NCBI GenBank assembly: GCA_030669305.1
Contig: DAOVDU010000009.1
Coordinates: 1 to 42,724, forward strand
Reading direction: 5' to 3'
DNA: 42,724 nt
Source of the DNA: Candidatus Aminicenantota bacterium
Lineage (GTDB): Bacteria; Acidobacteriota; Aminicenantia; Aminicenantales; Aminicenantaceae
Part shown: positions 24,313 through 32,008 of the stretch, in pieces
Layout: each line of letters starts with the position of its first letter
Position numbering within the stretch: position 1 is the first letter of the stretch
The notes under the pieces: generated by a model
What the model was told of the DNA's origin: nothing
The model's database searches: none
What the model saw: the letters and a program-made list of their open reading frames with translations, nothing else
Position numbers and translations under genes: made by a program

Positions 24313-26016
24313 ATGACGAAATCAATTACTCGCAGGAATTTTCTTAAAAAATCATCCCAAATCATTTCTGTTGTAAGCTTGGGTGGTTGTGGAGTCCTGC
24401 TTAGAGGATGCAGCTCAAAACAGGAATTCGATATAGTTATAAAAGATGGGCATTTCTTTGATGGCCTGGGAAATGAAGGATTTGTCACAGATATTGGCAT
24501 AATTGGAAATTCTATTAAAGAGATAGGGAAAATTTCCAGTTCTAAGGGAAAATTTGTTATTGATGCCAAGAACCTTGCTGTTTGCCCTGGGTTTATCGAT
24601 GCTCATGATCATACTGATGTAGGGCTTTTAGTCAACCCTAAGGCAGAAAGTTCAATCCGGCAGGGCATAACAACTCTTGTCAGTGGAAACTGCGGTTATT
24701 CTCCTTTTCCCATAGCAGAGGAAGTATTTGAAGAAACAAAGGAGAATTTGAAGGAGCAGTACCAGGTCGACTTGACATGGACAGATATCAAGGGATTTTT
24801 CTCCAGGTTAGAGAAAAAGGGGATGGCTCTGAATTATTCTTCTCTGTTAGGGCATGGAACTATCAGAGGTGTAGCCATGGGATTTAATGACCGCCCACCA
24901 AAACAGGAAGAGCTCGAAAAGATGAAAATGATGGTGGCTGATAATATCAAGAGTGGGGCAATAGGACTTTCCAGCGGACTTGAATATGCTCCGGGGAGTT
25001 ATGCCCAAGCTTATGAGATAACCGAATTATGCAGTGTTGTTGCCCAATACCGAGGTGTCTATGCCACTCACATGCGAGATGAAGGAGATAAGCTGCTCGA
25101 GTCTTTAGAGGAGACTATTGAAGTTGCTCGCCAGACAGGAATTAGTATCCAGGTTTCCCACTTCAAGATTGCTTATCCCCGAAACTGGCACAAGGTCGAT
25201 GATGCTTTGGCCAAGGTAGAGGAGGCAAAGGGACAAGGTATTGAAATATTCTGCGACCGGTATCCTTACATTGCTGGGTCTACTGGACTCAGTTTTTATT
25301 TTCCTCTCTGGGCAAAACAGGGAACAACCGAGGAATTTTTAACAAGGCTGAAAGACCCTACCCTTGAGAGTAAACTACGTGCTCATACAGCGGAGCAGGG
25401 AAAAAAGCTTGGTTCATGGGATAAAGTCGTTATTTCAACCGTGATCTCTAAAAAAAACAGGATCTTCGAGGGAAAAAGTGTGCTTCAAGGTGCCAAAGAA
25501 ACTAGGAAAGACCCTTATGAGTTCATGCGGGATCTTTTGATAGAGGAGAATAACAGTGTAAGTATGGTGACCTTCATGATGAAAGAAGAGAATCTGAAAA
25601 AAATACTAGCTCATCCTTTAGTTGGGGTAGGCTGCGACGGTTCTGCTCGTGCTCCTTATGGGTTGTTGGGAAAAGGAAAACCTCATCCACGCAACTATGG
25701 AACTTTTCCGAGGATATTGGGAAAATATGTTCGGGAGGAAAAGATTGTTCCATTGCCTGAAATGTTGAAAAAAATGACCTCTATTCCTGCTGAAAAATTC
25801 GGGTTTGAGAAGAGAGGAATTCTCCAGAAGGAATATTTTGCTGATATTGTCATTTTTGATGAAAATAGAGTTATCGATAAAGCTACTTGGACAGAGCCCC
25901 ATCAATATCCTGAGGGTATTGAATATGTACTCGTGAATGGCCAGGTTGTGATAAAAGAAGGAGAACATACTGAAAACCTTCCAGGGAAAGTTTTAAGAAA
26001 ACAAGTGAACGTCTGA
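24313..26016 (+). CDS. D-aminoacylase / N-acyl-D-amino-acid deacylase, exported
   Basis: A 567-aa amidohydrolase-superfamily protein that would deacylate N-acyl-D-amino acids. Landmarks: FIDAHDHTDVGLL (first metal-site region), VSGNCGYSPFP, GLSSGLEYAPGSYAQ, ATHMRDEGDKLLESL, VSHFK, and VGCDGSARAPYG near the C-terminus. The N-terminus has a Tat-like motif (TRRNFLKKSS) and a lipobox with Cys26 (SLGGC); a second Cys33 lies in RGCSS. It is therefore probably a Tat-exported lipoprotein. SD TAAGGAGATATA is strong. It is divergent from the exported racemase and 22 bp upstream of an M23 lipoprotein. Confidence 0.9.
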   Translation: MTKSITRRNFLKKSSQIISVVSLGGCGVLLRGCSSKQEFDIVIKDGHFFDGLGNEGFVTDIGIIGNSIKEIGKISSSKGKFVIDAKNLAVCPGFIDAHDHTDVGLLVNPKAESSIRQGITTLVSGNCGYSPFPIAEEVFEETKENLKEQYQVDLTWTDIKGFFSRLEKKGMALNYSSLLGHGTIRGVAMGFNDRPPKQEELEKMKMMVADNIKSGAIGLSSGLEYAPGSYAQAYEITELCSVVAQYRGVYATHMRDEGDKLLESLEETIEVARQTGISIQVSHFKIAYPRNWHKVDDALAKVEEAKGQGIEIFCDRYPYIAGSTGLSFYFPLWAKQGTTEEFLTRLKDPTLESKLRAHTAEQGKKLGSWDKVVISTVISKKNRIFEGKSVLQGAKETRKDPYEFMRDLLIEENNSVSMVTFMMKEENLKKILAHPLVGVGCDGSARAPYGLLGKGKPHPRNYGTFPRILGKYVREEKIVPLPEMLKKMTSIPAEKFGFEKRGILQKEYFADIVIFDENRVIDKATWTEPHQYPEGIEYVLVNGQVVIKEGEHTENLPGKVLRKQVNV

Positions 26017-26038
26017 ATCTTTAAATTTTTCAGAAACA

Positions 26039-26932
26039 GTGAAAAAAATCTATCTGATTATTGTGCTTGTTTTTTCATTGGTGTCTTTATGTCTTTCATG
26101 TCTTCAGGATGAGAATAAACAGAGTGCTTATGATATTACAGTCGATCTTGATTACAGAGCTTTTCAGCCAGGCGAAGTCATCAAGTTAAGCATCAAGGAC
26201 ATTTCGGATATTAAAGTTGTCCAGAGTCGATTTTTAGGAAAAAAGTATTGCTTTGGGAAAGGCAGAAATGCTTCAGAGGCTTTGGTTTTTATCGGTCTTG
26301 ACCTCGGATTAAAGCCAGGTACATACCAGATGGATATTTCTGTTTTATATGATGATGGCAAGATTCAGCACCTGAAAAAGAAAATCTCTGTTGTGGAAAA
26401 GGAATTTCCTGTGAAAAGACTATGGGTCGAAGAAAAATTTGTTACACCACCTCCCAAAGTTCATGAGCGAATAAGATGGGAATCCGAGCTTCTTAGGGCT
26501 GTATACGATATATTCACCCCTAGATGGCTGGGAGATGGGAAGTTCATCATTCCCTCGGAAGGGAAAGCTGTGCCGAATTTTGGAGAAAGAAGAATTTTTA
26601 ACAATAAACCTCGTTCTTCCCATAGCGGTGTGGATATAACATCACCATTCGGTTCGCCGGTCAAAGCATCAAATTCTGGAAAAATTGTTCTGGCTAATGA
26701 TTTGTATTTTGCAGGGAAAACAGTGATCATCGATCACGGCCTAGGGGTTTTTACTCTCTACTGTCATTTTTCGAGGATATTGGCAAAGAGAGGGACATTT
26801 GTTAAGAGGGGGGAAATCATCGGAGAAATCGGTGCTACGGGAAGAGTGACAGGTCCTCACCTTCATTGGGGTGTCAAGATTTTAGGAAGCCGAGTCGATC
26901 CTTTTTCTCTACTTAGTCTAGAATTTGAATAA
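26039..26932 (+). CDS. M23-family peptidoglycan endopeptidase lipoprotein
   Basis: A 297-aa protein with a lipoprotein signal peptide (residues 1-20, Cys in LCLSCLQD), an N-terminal beta domain (about 30-130) and an M23 (LytM) domain (about 195-292). The zinc site is complete: HSGVDITSPFG (H and D) and the second motif HLHWG, with the conserved HGLGVFTLYCHFS strand. It would cleave peptide cross-links of peptidoglycan or other peptides in the periplasm. The start is GTG without clear SD. It follows the D-aminoacylase gene by 22 bp and converges on the S9 peptidase gene. Confidence 0.92.
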   Translation: MKKIYLIIVLVFSLVSLCLSCLQDENKQSAYDITVDLDYRAFQPGEVIKLSIKDISDIKVVQSRFLGKKYCFGKGRNASEALVFIGLDLGLKPGTYQMDISVLYDDGKIQHLKKKISVVEKEFPVKRLWVEEKFVTPPPKVHERIRWESELLRAVYDIFTPRWLGDGKFIIPSEGKAVPNFGERRIFNNKPRSSHSGVDITSPFGSPVKASNSGKIVLANDLYFAGKTVIIDHGLGVFTLYCHFSRILAKRGTFVKRGEIIGEIGATGRVTGPHLHWGVKILGSRVDPFSLLSLEFE

Positions 26933-26958
26933 AGCAAGCAGTAACTGAGTCACTTGTT

Positions 26959-28995
26959 TTATTTCAGGTAAGCTTCAAGCCATTCATGCACTGTTTTCCA
27001 CCAGAGTTCTGCGTTTTGGGGTTTTGTGATAAAGTGGCCTTCGTCGGGGAAATAAAGCATTTTTGATGGAACTTTCATCCTCTGAAGAGAAGTGAAAAAC
27101 TGAAATCCTTGAGTGACTGGAACCCTAAAGTCTAACTGTCCGTGAATAACAAGACATGGAGTTTTGAAATCTTGAACAAAAAAGCTGGGAGAATATTTTT
27201 CGTACATTTTTTTGCTAGTCCAGGGGGCTCCTTTAAATTCCCATTCCGGAAACCAGAGTTCTTCTGTTGCTCCGTACATGGATCTAAGGTCGTAGACACC
27301 GGCATGAGAAATAAAACAGTTGAATTTATTTGTGTGGCCTTCTAGCCAGTCGATCATGTATCCACCATAAGAAGCGCCTGCAGCTGCAAGTTTTTCTTTG
27401 TTGATGAAATCATAATGTGAGAGAAGGAAATCCAGACCGCGCATGATATCGTGGAAAGGCTTTCCTCCCCAATCTCCGCTAATGGAATCCGTAAAATCCT
27501 GGCCATAGCCAGTGCTTCCATGGAAATTGACCATAGCCACGACATATCCAGGAGAGGCAAACATCTGGGCATTCCAGCGGAAATGGAAATTATCCATCCA
27601 GGCACCCTGGGGACCTCCATGAATAAGCATAATCAAGGAGTGTTTTTTCGAAGAATCGAAGAAGGGAGGTTTAAGCAGAAATCCGTGAATCTTGTCTCCA
27701 TCAGCTCCTTCAAACCAAAATTCTTCTACTGAGTTCATATTCAGGTTTGCAAGTAGATCGCTGTTAATATTTGTCAGATGGACGAGTTTTTTCGTCTTTA
27801 AATCATAAGAGTAGACTTCTGAAGGCGTGTGGATGGCTTGTTTAAGAAAGACAATCGTTTTTCCATCTGGAGATATTTGAAGTGAGTTGATAGTATGGCC
27901 TTGGAGAATTTTCTCAATTTTTTTATTTTTAAGGGAGATTCGAGATAAAGAGATACGCCCCTTTTCTTCATAGGTAAAGTAAATAGTTTTGTTGTCATTA
28001 GACCAGATGATTTCATTTACAGAAGAGTCTAAATTCTCTGTGAGATTAGCCCTTTTTTTGGCTTTCCGGTCGTAGAGGACAAGGCTGTGTTTGTCGGCTT
28101 CAAATCCTGGCCTGGCCATAGCTCGGTAAGCGATATATTTGCCATCAGAAGAATAATGAGGGGAGTTATCATTTGCTCTGTTGGATGTGATTTTTTTTAT
28201 ATTTTCGCCTTTGATAGAGTTAGTGAAAAGGTCGTTGTTTGTCCCGAGTCCAAGCTTTAATTCTGGATCAAGGTTTCGTACAAAACAGATCTCTTTTCCA
28301 TCTGGCGAGAAATCATAGTCGTGAGAGCTTCCTAAAGATATGGGGGGAGTATCATAATTGCCAGGTGTTACATCGTCAGCTTTTCCTCCATCGGCCGAGA
28401 CAATAAAGACATGACTTCTCATTCCATCTTGCCATGAATTCCAATGCCGAAAGAGCAGCTCGTCAAACATCTTAGCCTTGACTAAACTCTTTTCTTTTTT
28501 TTCATTTTTCTCTTTATTACACTCATCATCGAGACAATCCGGGAAGACAGAAGAGGCAAAAGCAAGGTGTATGCCTTCAGGCGACCAGATGATTCCAGAT
28601 GCACCTGTTGAAATGGATGTAACTTGGTAGGCCTCACCTCCGCGCGGGTTGATCATCCAGATTTGTGGAGTTCCTTTTCTTGTAGAGATAAACGCAATCT
28701 TTGTTCCATCGGGAGACCAGCGAGGATTGAAGTCTGCCTTAGGACTTGAGGTTAATCTCCAGGGTTTTCCCCCCTTGATGGATACAATCCAAATATCGCT
28801 GTTGCTCTTGTTTTCCTCCTTGTTCATTTCCGTGACTACAAAAGCAACAAAGTCGCCTTTAGGGGAGATTTGAGGATCGCTGATACGTTTTATGCGGATA
28901 AAGTCGTCAAAAGTGATGGGATGCGTCTGTACGGAAGCATGGATTATAGAAGTAAGGAAAAAAACCAAGATTGAAGCTATAAGATGTTTTTTCAT
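26959..28995 (-). CDS. S9-family prolyl oligopeptidase (acylaminoacyl-peptidase/DPP-like)
   Basis: A 678-aa secreted peptidase. After a signal peptide (residues 1-20) comes a beta-propeller built of TolB-like blades with SPDG/SPKG motifs (about 35-400) and then an alpha/beta-hydrolase domain. The catalytic Ser is in GASYGGYM, the Asp in HGQLDFRVPV and the His in PDEGHF. The propeller limits access to short peptides. SD is strong (AAAGGAGGGAC). It converges on the M23 gene with 26 bp between stops. It may release oligopeptides or acyl-amino acids for import; the exact specificity is not readable. Confidence 0.93.
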   Translation of the reverse strand: MKKHLIASILVFFLTSIIHASVQTHPITFDDFIRIKRISDPQISPKGDFVAFVVTEMNKEENKSNSDIWIVSIKGGKPWRLTSSPKADFNPRWSPDGTKIAFISTRKGTPQIWMINPRGGEAYQVTSISTGASGIIWSPEGIHLAFASSVFPDCLDDECNKEKNEKKEKSLVKAKMFDELLFRHWNSWQDGMRSHVFIVSADGGKADDVTPGNYDTPPISLGSSHDYDFSPDGKEICFVRNLDPELKLGLGTNNDLFTNSIKGENIKKITSNRANDNSPHYSSDGKYIAYRAMARPGFEADKHSLVLYDRKAKKRANLTENLDSSVNEIIWSNDNKTIYFTYEEKGRISLSRISLKNKKIEKILQGHTINSLQISPDGKTIVFLKQAIHTPSEVYSYDLKTKKLVHLTNINSDLLANLNMNSVEEFWFEGADGDKIHGFLLKPPFFDSSKKHSLIMLIHGGPQGAWMDNFHFRWNAQMFASPGYVVAMVNFHGSTGYGQDFTDSISGDWGGKPFHDIMRGLDFLLSHYDFINKEKLAAAGASYGGYMIDWLEGHTNKFNCFISHAGVYDLRSMYGATEELWFPEWEFKGAPWTSKKMYEKYSPSFFVQDFKTPCLVIHGQLDFRVPVTQGFQFFTSLQRMKVPSKMLYFPDEGHFITKPQNAELWWKTVHEWLEAYLK

Positions 28996-29040
28996 AGTCC
29001 CTCCTTTCTAGTCTATTCTGTTAGTTCGGTTTAATATTAT

Positions 29041-29067
29041 GCAAGAGAGGCAAAACAAGCAAGACAA
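29041..29067. repeat. GCAAGACAA-type repeat run
   Basis: The segment reads GCAAGAGAGGCAAAACAAGC and then GCAAGACAA (29059-29067), the unit seen at 12202-12300 and 13338. It sits in the divergent space before the phosphoglycerate mutase promoter. Confidence 0.6.
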
Positions 29068-29100
29068 AATTTAGTGAACTGGCTCTGTTCCATTTCATTA

Positions 29101-29129
29101 TTGACATTCCCTTTATTCGTTCCTATAGT
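29101..29129 (+). promoter_or_regulatory. Sigma-70-type promoter for the phosphoglycerate mutase gene
   Basis: TTGACA (29101-29106), 17 bp, TATAGT (29124-29129). The expected transcription start near 29136 leaves about 16 bases before the GTG at 29152, which favours a start at 29152 or at the ATG 29176. Confidence 0.7.
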
Positions 29130-29151
29130 ATAGGCTTATTACAGGTATAGA

Positions 29152-30759
29152 GTGAGAGAAGATAAAAATCCAAGCATGAATTCCCCCATGGTAGAGGCCA
29201 TAAGAAAGGCTTATAAAGAAGGTCAAGAAGACGAAGAATTAGAGCCTATCGTTGCGATTGATTTGTCAGGTCAAGCTTTGGGACGGTTTAAAGATGGAGA
29301 TTCTGTCATTTTCTATGATATTCGAGGAGAAAGAGAAATTGAGATAACAGAGAGTCTTACGAGAGAAAAACTCTCTCATTTTCCCGTGAAAAAAAATTTT
29401 CGTCTGAATTTTGTCACCATGATCGAGTATAATTCTTCCCTCAAAGTCAAAGTGGCTTTTCCACCAGATGGAAAGATTAAAAACACTCTTGCTGAAGTGG
29501 TCTCAAAGGCTGGACTGCGCCTTTGCAAAATAGCCGAATCTGAAAAGGCTATTCATGTCGGCTACTTCATGAATGGAAAACATGGAGAAGCTTTTCCTGG
29601 AGAGGAGAGAATCATCGTTCCTTCTCCTGAAGGGATTTCTTCCTATGCTCTTACTCCAGAGATGAGCGCTAGCCAGGTTGTGAAGGAAATCTCTTCAAAA
29701 ATCAAAGATTCTTCCTGTCATGTCATAGTAGCCAACTTGGCTAATGTTGATGTGGTCGGGCACATCGAGGACAAGGCTTCTGTTTTAAAGGCAGTAGAAG
29801 CTGTGGATAGATCAATCGGAAAGATAATCGAATATTGTCGTGCAAATGATATTGTCCTTGTTGTGACTTCTGATCACGGGACAGTAGAAGAATGGTTCTA
29901 TCAGGACGGAACAGTCAACACTGGGCATACAAGGAATCTTGTTCCTTTTATCCTTGCGGATTTTTCCTCAAGAGATCCGAATCAATGGAGTTTAAAACCA
30001 GAGGGAGGACTCATTGATGTGGCCCCCACTGTGCTTGGATTATTGAGGTTGGAGAAGCCTACTGAAATGACAGGGAAAAGTTTGATCCAAAATATCTCTG
30101 TAAATGATAAAACAAAGCGGAAACTCCTTCTTCTAATATTGGACGGTTGGGGAATGAGAGAAGAAAGACACGGAAACTTGATTAAGGAAGCGGAAACGCC
30201 GAATTTCGATAAACTGTGGTCTCAATTTCCACATACCCTCCTTAAGGCTGCAGGGGAAGCAGTTGGAATGCCCTCCCATACTGTGGGAAATTCTGAGGCT
30301 GGCCACCTTCACTTGGGAGCTGGCAGGCGTATCTTTCTTGATCGTGTAAAAATTGATAAGGCTATAGAGGACGGAAGTTTTTATCAGAATCCATCTTTCT
30401 GCTGGGCTATGGAGAGAGCAAAGCGAGAAAATACATCTCTTCATCTTTTGGGAATTGTTTCTCATTACAGTTCGCATGGAACAATCAAACATCTTTTTGC
30501 TTTGCTTAGGCTTGCTAATAAGCTGGATTTGAAGCGTGTTTTCGTGCACACTTTGATCGGACGCAGAGGTGAGAAGCCTGAGAGTGGGGCAATATACGTG
30601 GCCAAAGTAGAGGAAATGTGCCGGTCAATGTCTATCGGCCAAGTAGTTACTGTAATAGGCCGGTTCTGGGCTCTGGATAGAGAAGAAAACTGGGATCGCA
30701 TCGAAAAAACTTACAGAGCCCTAGTTTATGGAGAAGGGAAACCTGTTTTATTAGAGTAA
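29152..30759 (+). CDS. Cofactor-independent phosphoglycerate mutase, circularly permuted
   Basis: A 535-aa protein of the alkaline-phosphatase superfamily enzyme that interconverts 3- and 2-phosphoglycerate, but with the two parts exchanged. Residues 1-315 match the usual C-terminal part: R58/R61 (VIFYDIRGER), K132, D200/H204 (NLANVDVVGH), D241/H242 (TSDHGT), H259 (GHTRN), ending EMTGKSLI. Residues 324-530 match the usual N-terminus: D331 (LLILDGWG), S381 (VGNSEAGHLHLGAGR), H442, R504/R510 (GRFWALDR), WDRIEKTYRALVYGEG. The phosphatase domain becomes contiguous while the transferase domain is split across both ends. All metal ligands are present; the usual Asp154 is Arg472. The start is GTG, or ATG 29176. 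A promoter lies upstream. Confidence 0.92.
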   Translation: MREDKNPSMNSPMVEAIRKAYKEGQEDEELEPIVAIDLSGQALGRFKDGDSVIFYDIRGEREIEITESLTREKLSHFPVKKNFRLNFVTMIEYNSSLKVKVAFPPDGKIKNTLAEVVSKAGLRLCKIAESEKAIHVGYFMNGKHGEAFPGEERIIVPSPEGISSYALTPEMSASQVVKEISSKIKDSSCHVIVANLANVDVVGHIEDKASVLKAVEAVDRSIGKIIEYCRANDIVLVVTSDHGTVEEWFYQDGTVNTGHTRNLVPFILADFSSRDPNQWSLKPEGGLIDVAPTVLGLLRLEKPTEMTGKSLIQNISVNDKTKRKLLLLILDGWGMREERHGNLIKEAETPNFDKLWSQFPHTLLKAAGEAVGMPSHTVGNSEAGHLHLGAGRRIFLDRVKIDKAIEDGSFYQNPSFCWAMERAKRENTSLHLLGIVSHYSSHGTIKHLFALLRLANKLDLKRVFVHTLIGRRGEKPESGAIYVAKVEEMCRSMSIGQVVTVIGRFWALDREENWDRIEKTYRALVYGEGKPVLLE

Positions 30760-30773
30760 CACAGTTGAAAAAA

Positions 30774-30915
30774 GCTCAAAACTCAAAACTGAGAAAAGGT
30801 TGAAGGTTTAAGGTTGAAGGTTTAAGGCAAGAATAGAAATGGGTTTAGGGTTGAAGGTTTAAGGTAAAAAGGAATCCTTAAACCTTAAACTTTAAACATT
30901 AAACCTGAAACTTAA
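30774..30915. repeat. Family B tandem-unit element, inverted copy (AAGGTTT units)
   Basis: GGTTGAAGGTTTAAGG units (30798-30827 and again 30849-30864) face CCTTAAACCTTAAAC (30877-30891) as inverted arms. GGCAAGAATAGAAATGGGTT (30825-30844) is the near-identical reverse complement of the unique stretch at about 19300-19320, showing a common origin with the 19202 element. A leading CTCAAAACTCAAAACT run (30775-30790) is the inverted form of TTTGAG units at 341-366. It is in the 337-bp gap before the ABC operon. Confidence 0.7.
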
Positions 30916-30964
30916 TTTAGTGAGATAAACAAGACAAACCGAAAAAAGGAGACAAGGAAATTTG

Positions 30965-31015
30965 GAGACTGAGAGATTATGAGATAAATAATCTCAATAA
31001 ATCTCTAAGAGTCTC
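30965..31015. repeat. Nested hairpin of GAGATTAT-like units upstream of the ABC operon
   Basis: GAGACT (30965-30970) pairs with AGTCTC (31010-31015), AGAGATT with AATCTCT, and TGAGAT with ATCTCA around an AAATA loop: three consecutive exact stems separated by single bases or a short bulge, 51 bp in all. The left arm is again built of roughly 8-bp units (GAGACTGA, GAGATTAT, GAGATAAA). It could act as a terminator for the mutase transcript or a leader structure for the ABC operon; no T run follows. Confidence 0.7.
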
Positions 31016-31096
31016 AGTAAGTTTCATATTTTCAGTGAACTTTTTTTGAAAATGCTCGTATTTTATATTGAGAGTTTTGTTTATGATATTTAGATA

Positions 31097-32008
31097 ATGA
31101 GTGTAGAAGTAAGAGACCTTCATTTTAGCTACGGGAAAGTAAAAGCACTTGATGGAGTAGCCCTTGATTTACCTAAAGGAGCCATTGGTCTTCTGGGGCC
31201 AAATGGAGCTGGAAAGAGCACTCTCCTTCGTATTCTCTTAGGGTTCCTTTCACCTGATAAGGGAGAAGGGCGTGTTCTTGGCTATGATATTAAATACCAG
31301 CAGCCTATGATCCGCCGCTTTGTAGGCTACATGCCTGAAGACGACTGCTTTATTCCAGGAATGGATGCTGTTTCCTTTACTTCTTATCTCGGGGAACTTT
31401 CGGGGATGCCCCGTCAGGAAGCCATGAAGCGTGCCCATGAAGTTCTTTTCTATGTAGGTCTTGAAGAAAGCCGTTACCGGAACATCGAGACTTACTCAGG
31501 TGGTATGAAGCAAAGGCTCAAGCTTGCTCAGGCTATCGTTCATGATCCAAGACTCCTTTTTCTCGATGAACCAACAAGTGGCTTAGATCCCCAAGGAAGA
31601 AAAGAGATTTTAGGGCTTATTATTGATATTTCTTCTAAGAAAGATATCCAGGTTTTGATCTCATCTCATATCCTTCCAGATATTGAAGCCACCTGTTCTT
31701 ATGTGGTGATTTTAAATAAAGGTAGATTAGCGGCTGATGGTAATATCAGTGAGCTTAAGCAAATAAAATACAGTCTCTATGAGATGAAAATTAAAGGTGA
31801 AAATAAAAACTTTCTGCAAAAACTTAGGGACATGAAAAGCAATGTAGAAGAAACAGAAGATGGATTGCTGAAGGTTTATATGCCGCCAGGAAAAAATCCG
31901 CAGGATATTTTTAAGACTGCTGCTGAGGAGAAGATTCAGATAAGGCATTTCGTAAAAAGCCAGACTTCTCTTGAAGATCTTTTTGCCAAAGTTGTAGGAG
32001 TTGATTGA
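31097..32008 (+). CDS. ABC transporter ATP-binding protein (ABC-2 type)
   Basis: A 303-aa ATPase: Walker A GPNGAGKST (34-42), Q-loop region, signature YSGGM (133-137), Walker B LLFLDEP (153-159), then the D-loop SGLDP and an H-loop (SSHILPDIE). The C-terminal 90 residues are a divergent extension seen in NosF/CcmA-like ABC-2 ATPases. It energises the permease that follows, overlapping its start as TGATG. No SD is seen before the ATG. First gene of a four-gene transporter operon; the substrate is unknown. Confidence 0.93.
   Translation: MSVEVRDLHFSYGKVKALDGVALDLPKGAIGLLGPNGAGKSTLLRILLGFLSPDKGEGRVLGYDIKYQQPMIRRFVGYMPEDDCFIPGMDAVSFTSYLGELSGMPRQEAMKRAHEVLFYVGLEESRYRNIETYSGGMKQRLKLAQAIVHDPRLLFLDEPTSGLDPQGRKEILGLIIDISSKKDIQVLISSHILPDIEATCSYVVILNKGRLAADGNISELKQIKYSLYEMKIKGENKNFLQKLRDMKSNVEETEDGLLKVYMPPGKNPQDIFKTAAEEKIQIRHFVKSQTSLEDLFAKVVGVD

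Noticed and set aside
26933-26958. Bidirectional terminator between the M23 and S9 genes
   Set aside because: CAAG and CTTG flank the gap but the stem is too short and interrupted to call.
26461-28873. Short ORFs opposite the M23 and S9 genes
   Set aside because: They are antisense shadows of clearly homologous genes with no motif of their own.
29152-30759. Two separate half-genes or a pseudogene at the mutase locus
   Set aside because: The frame is continuous, all metal ligands are kept and no stop or SD separates the halves; a permuted gene fits better.
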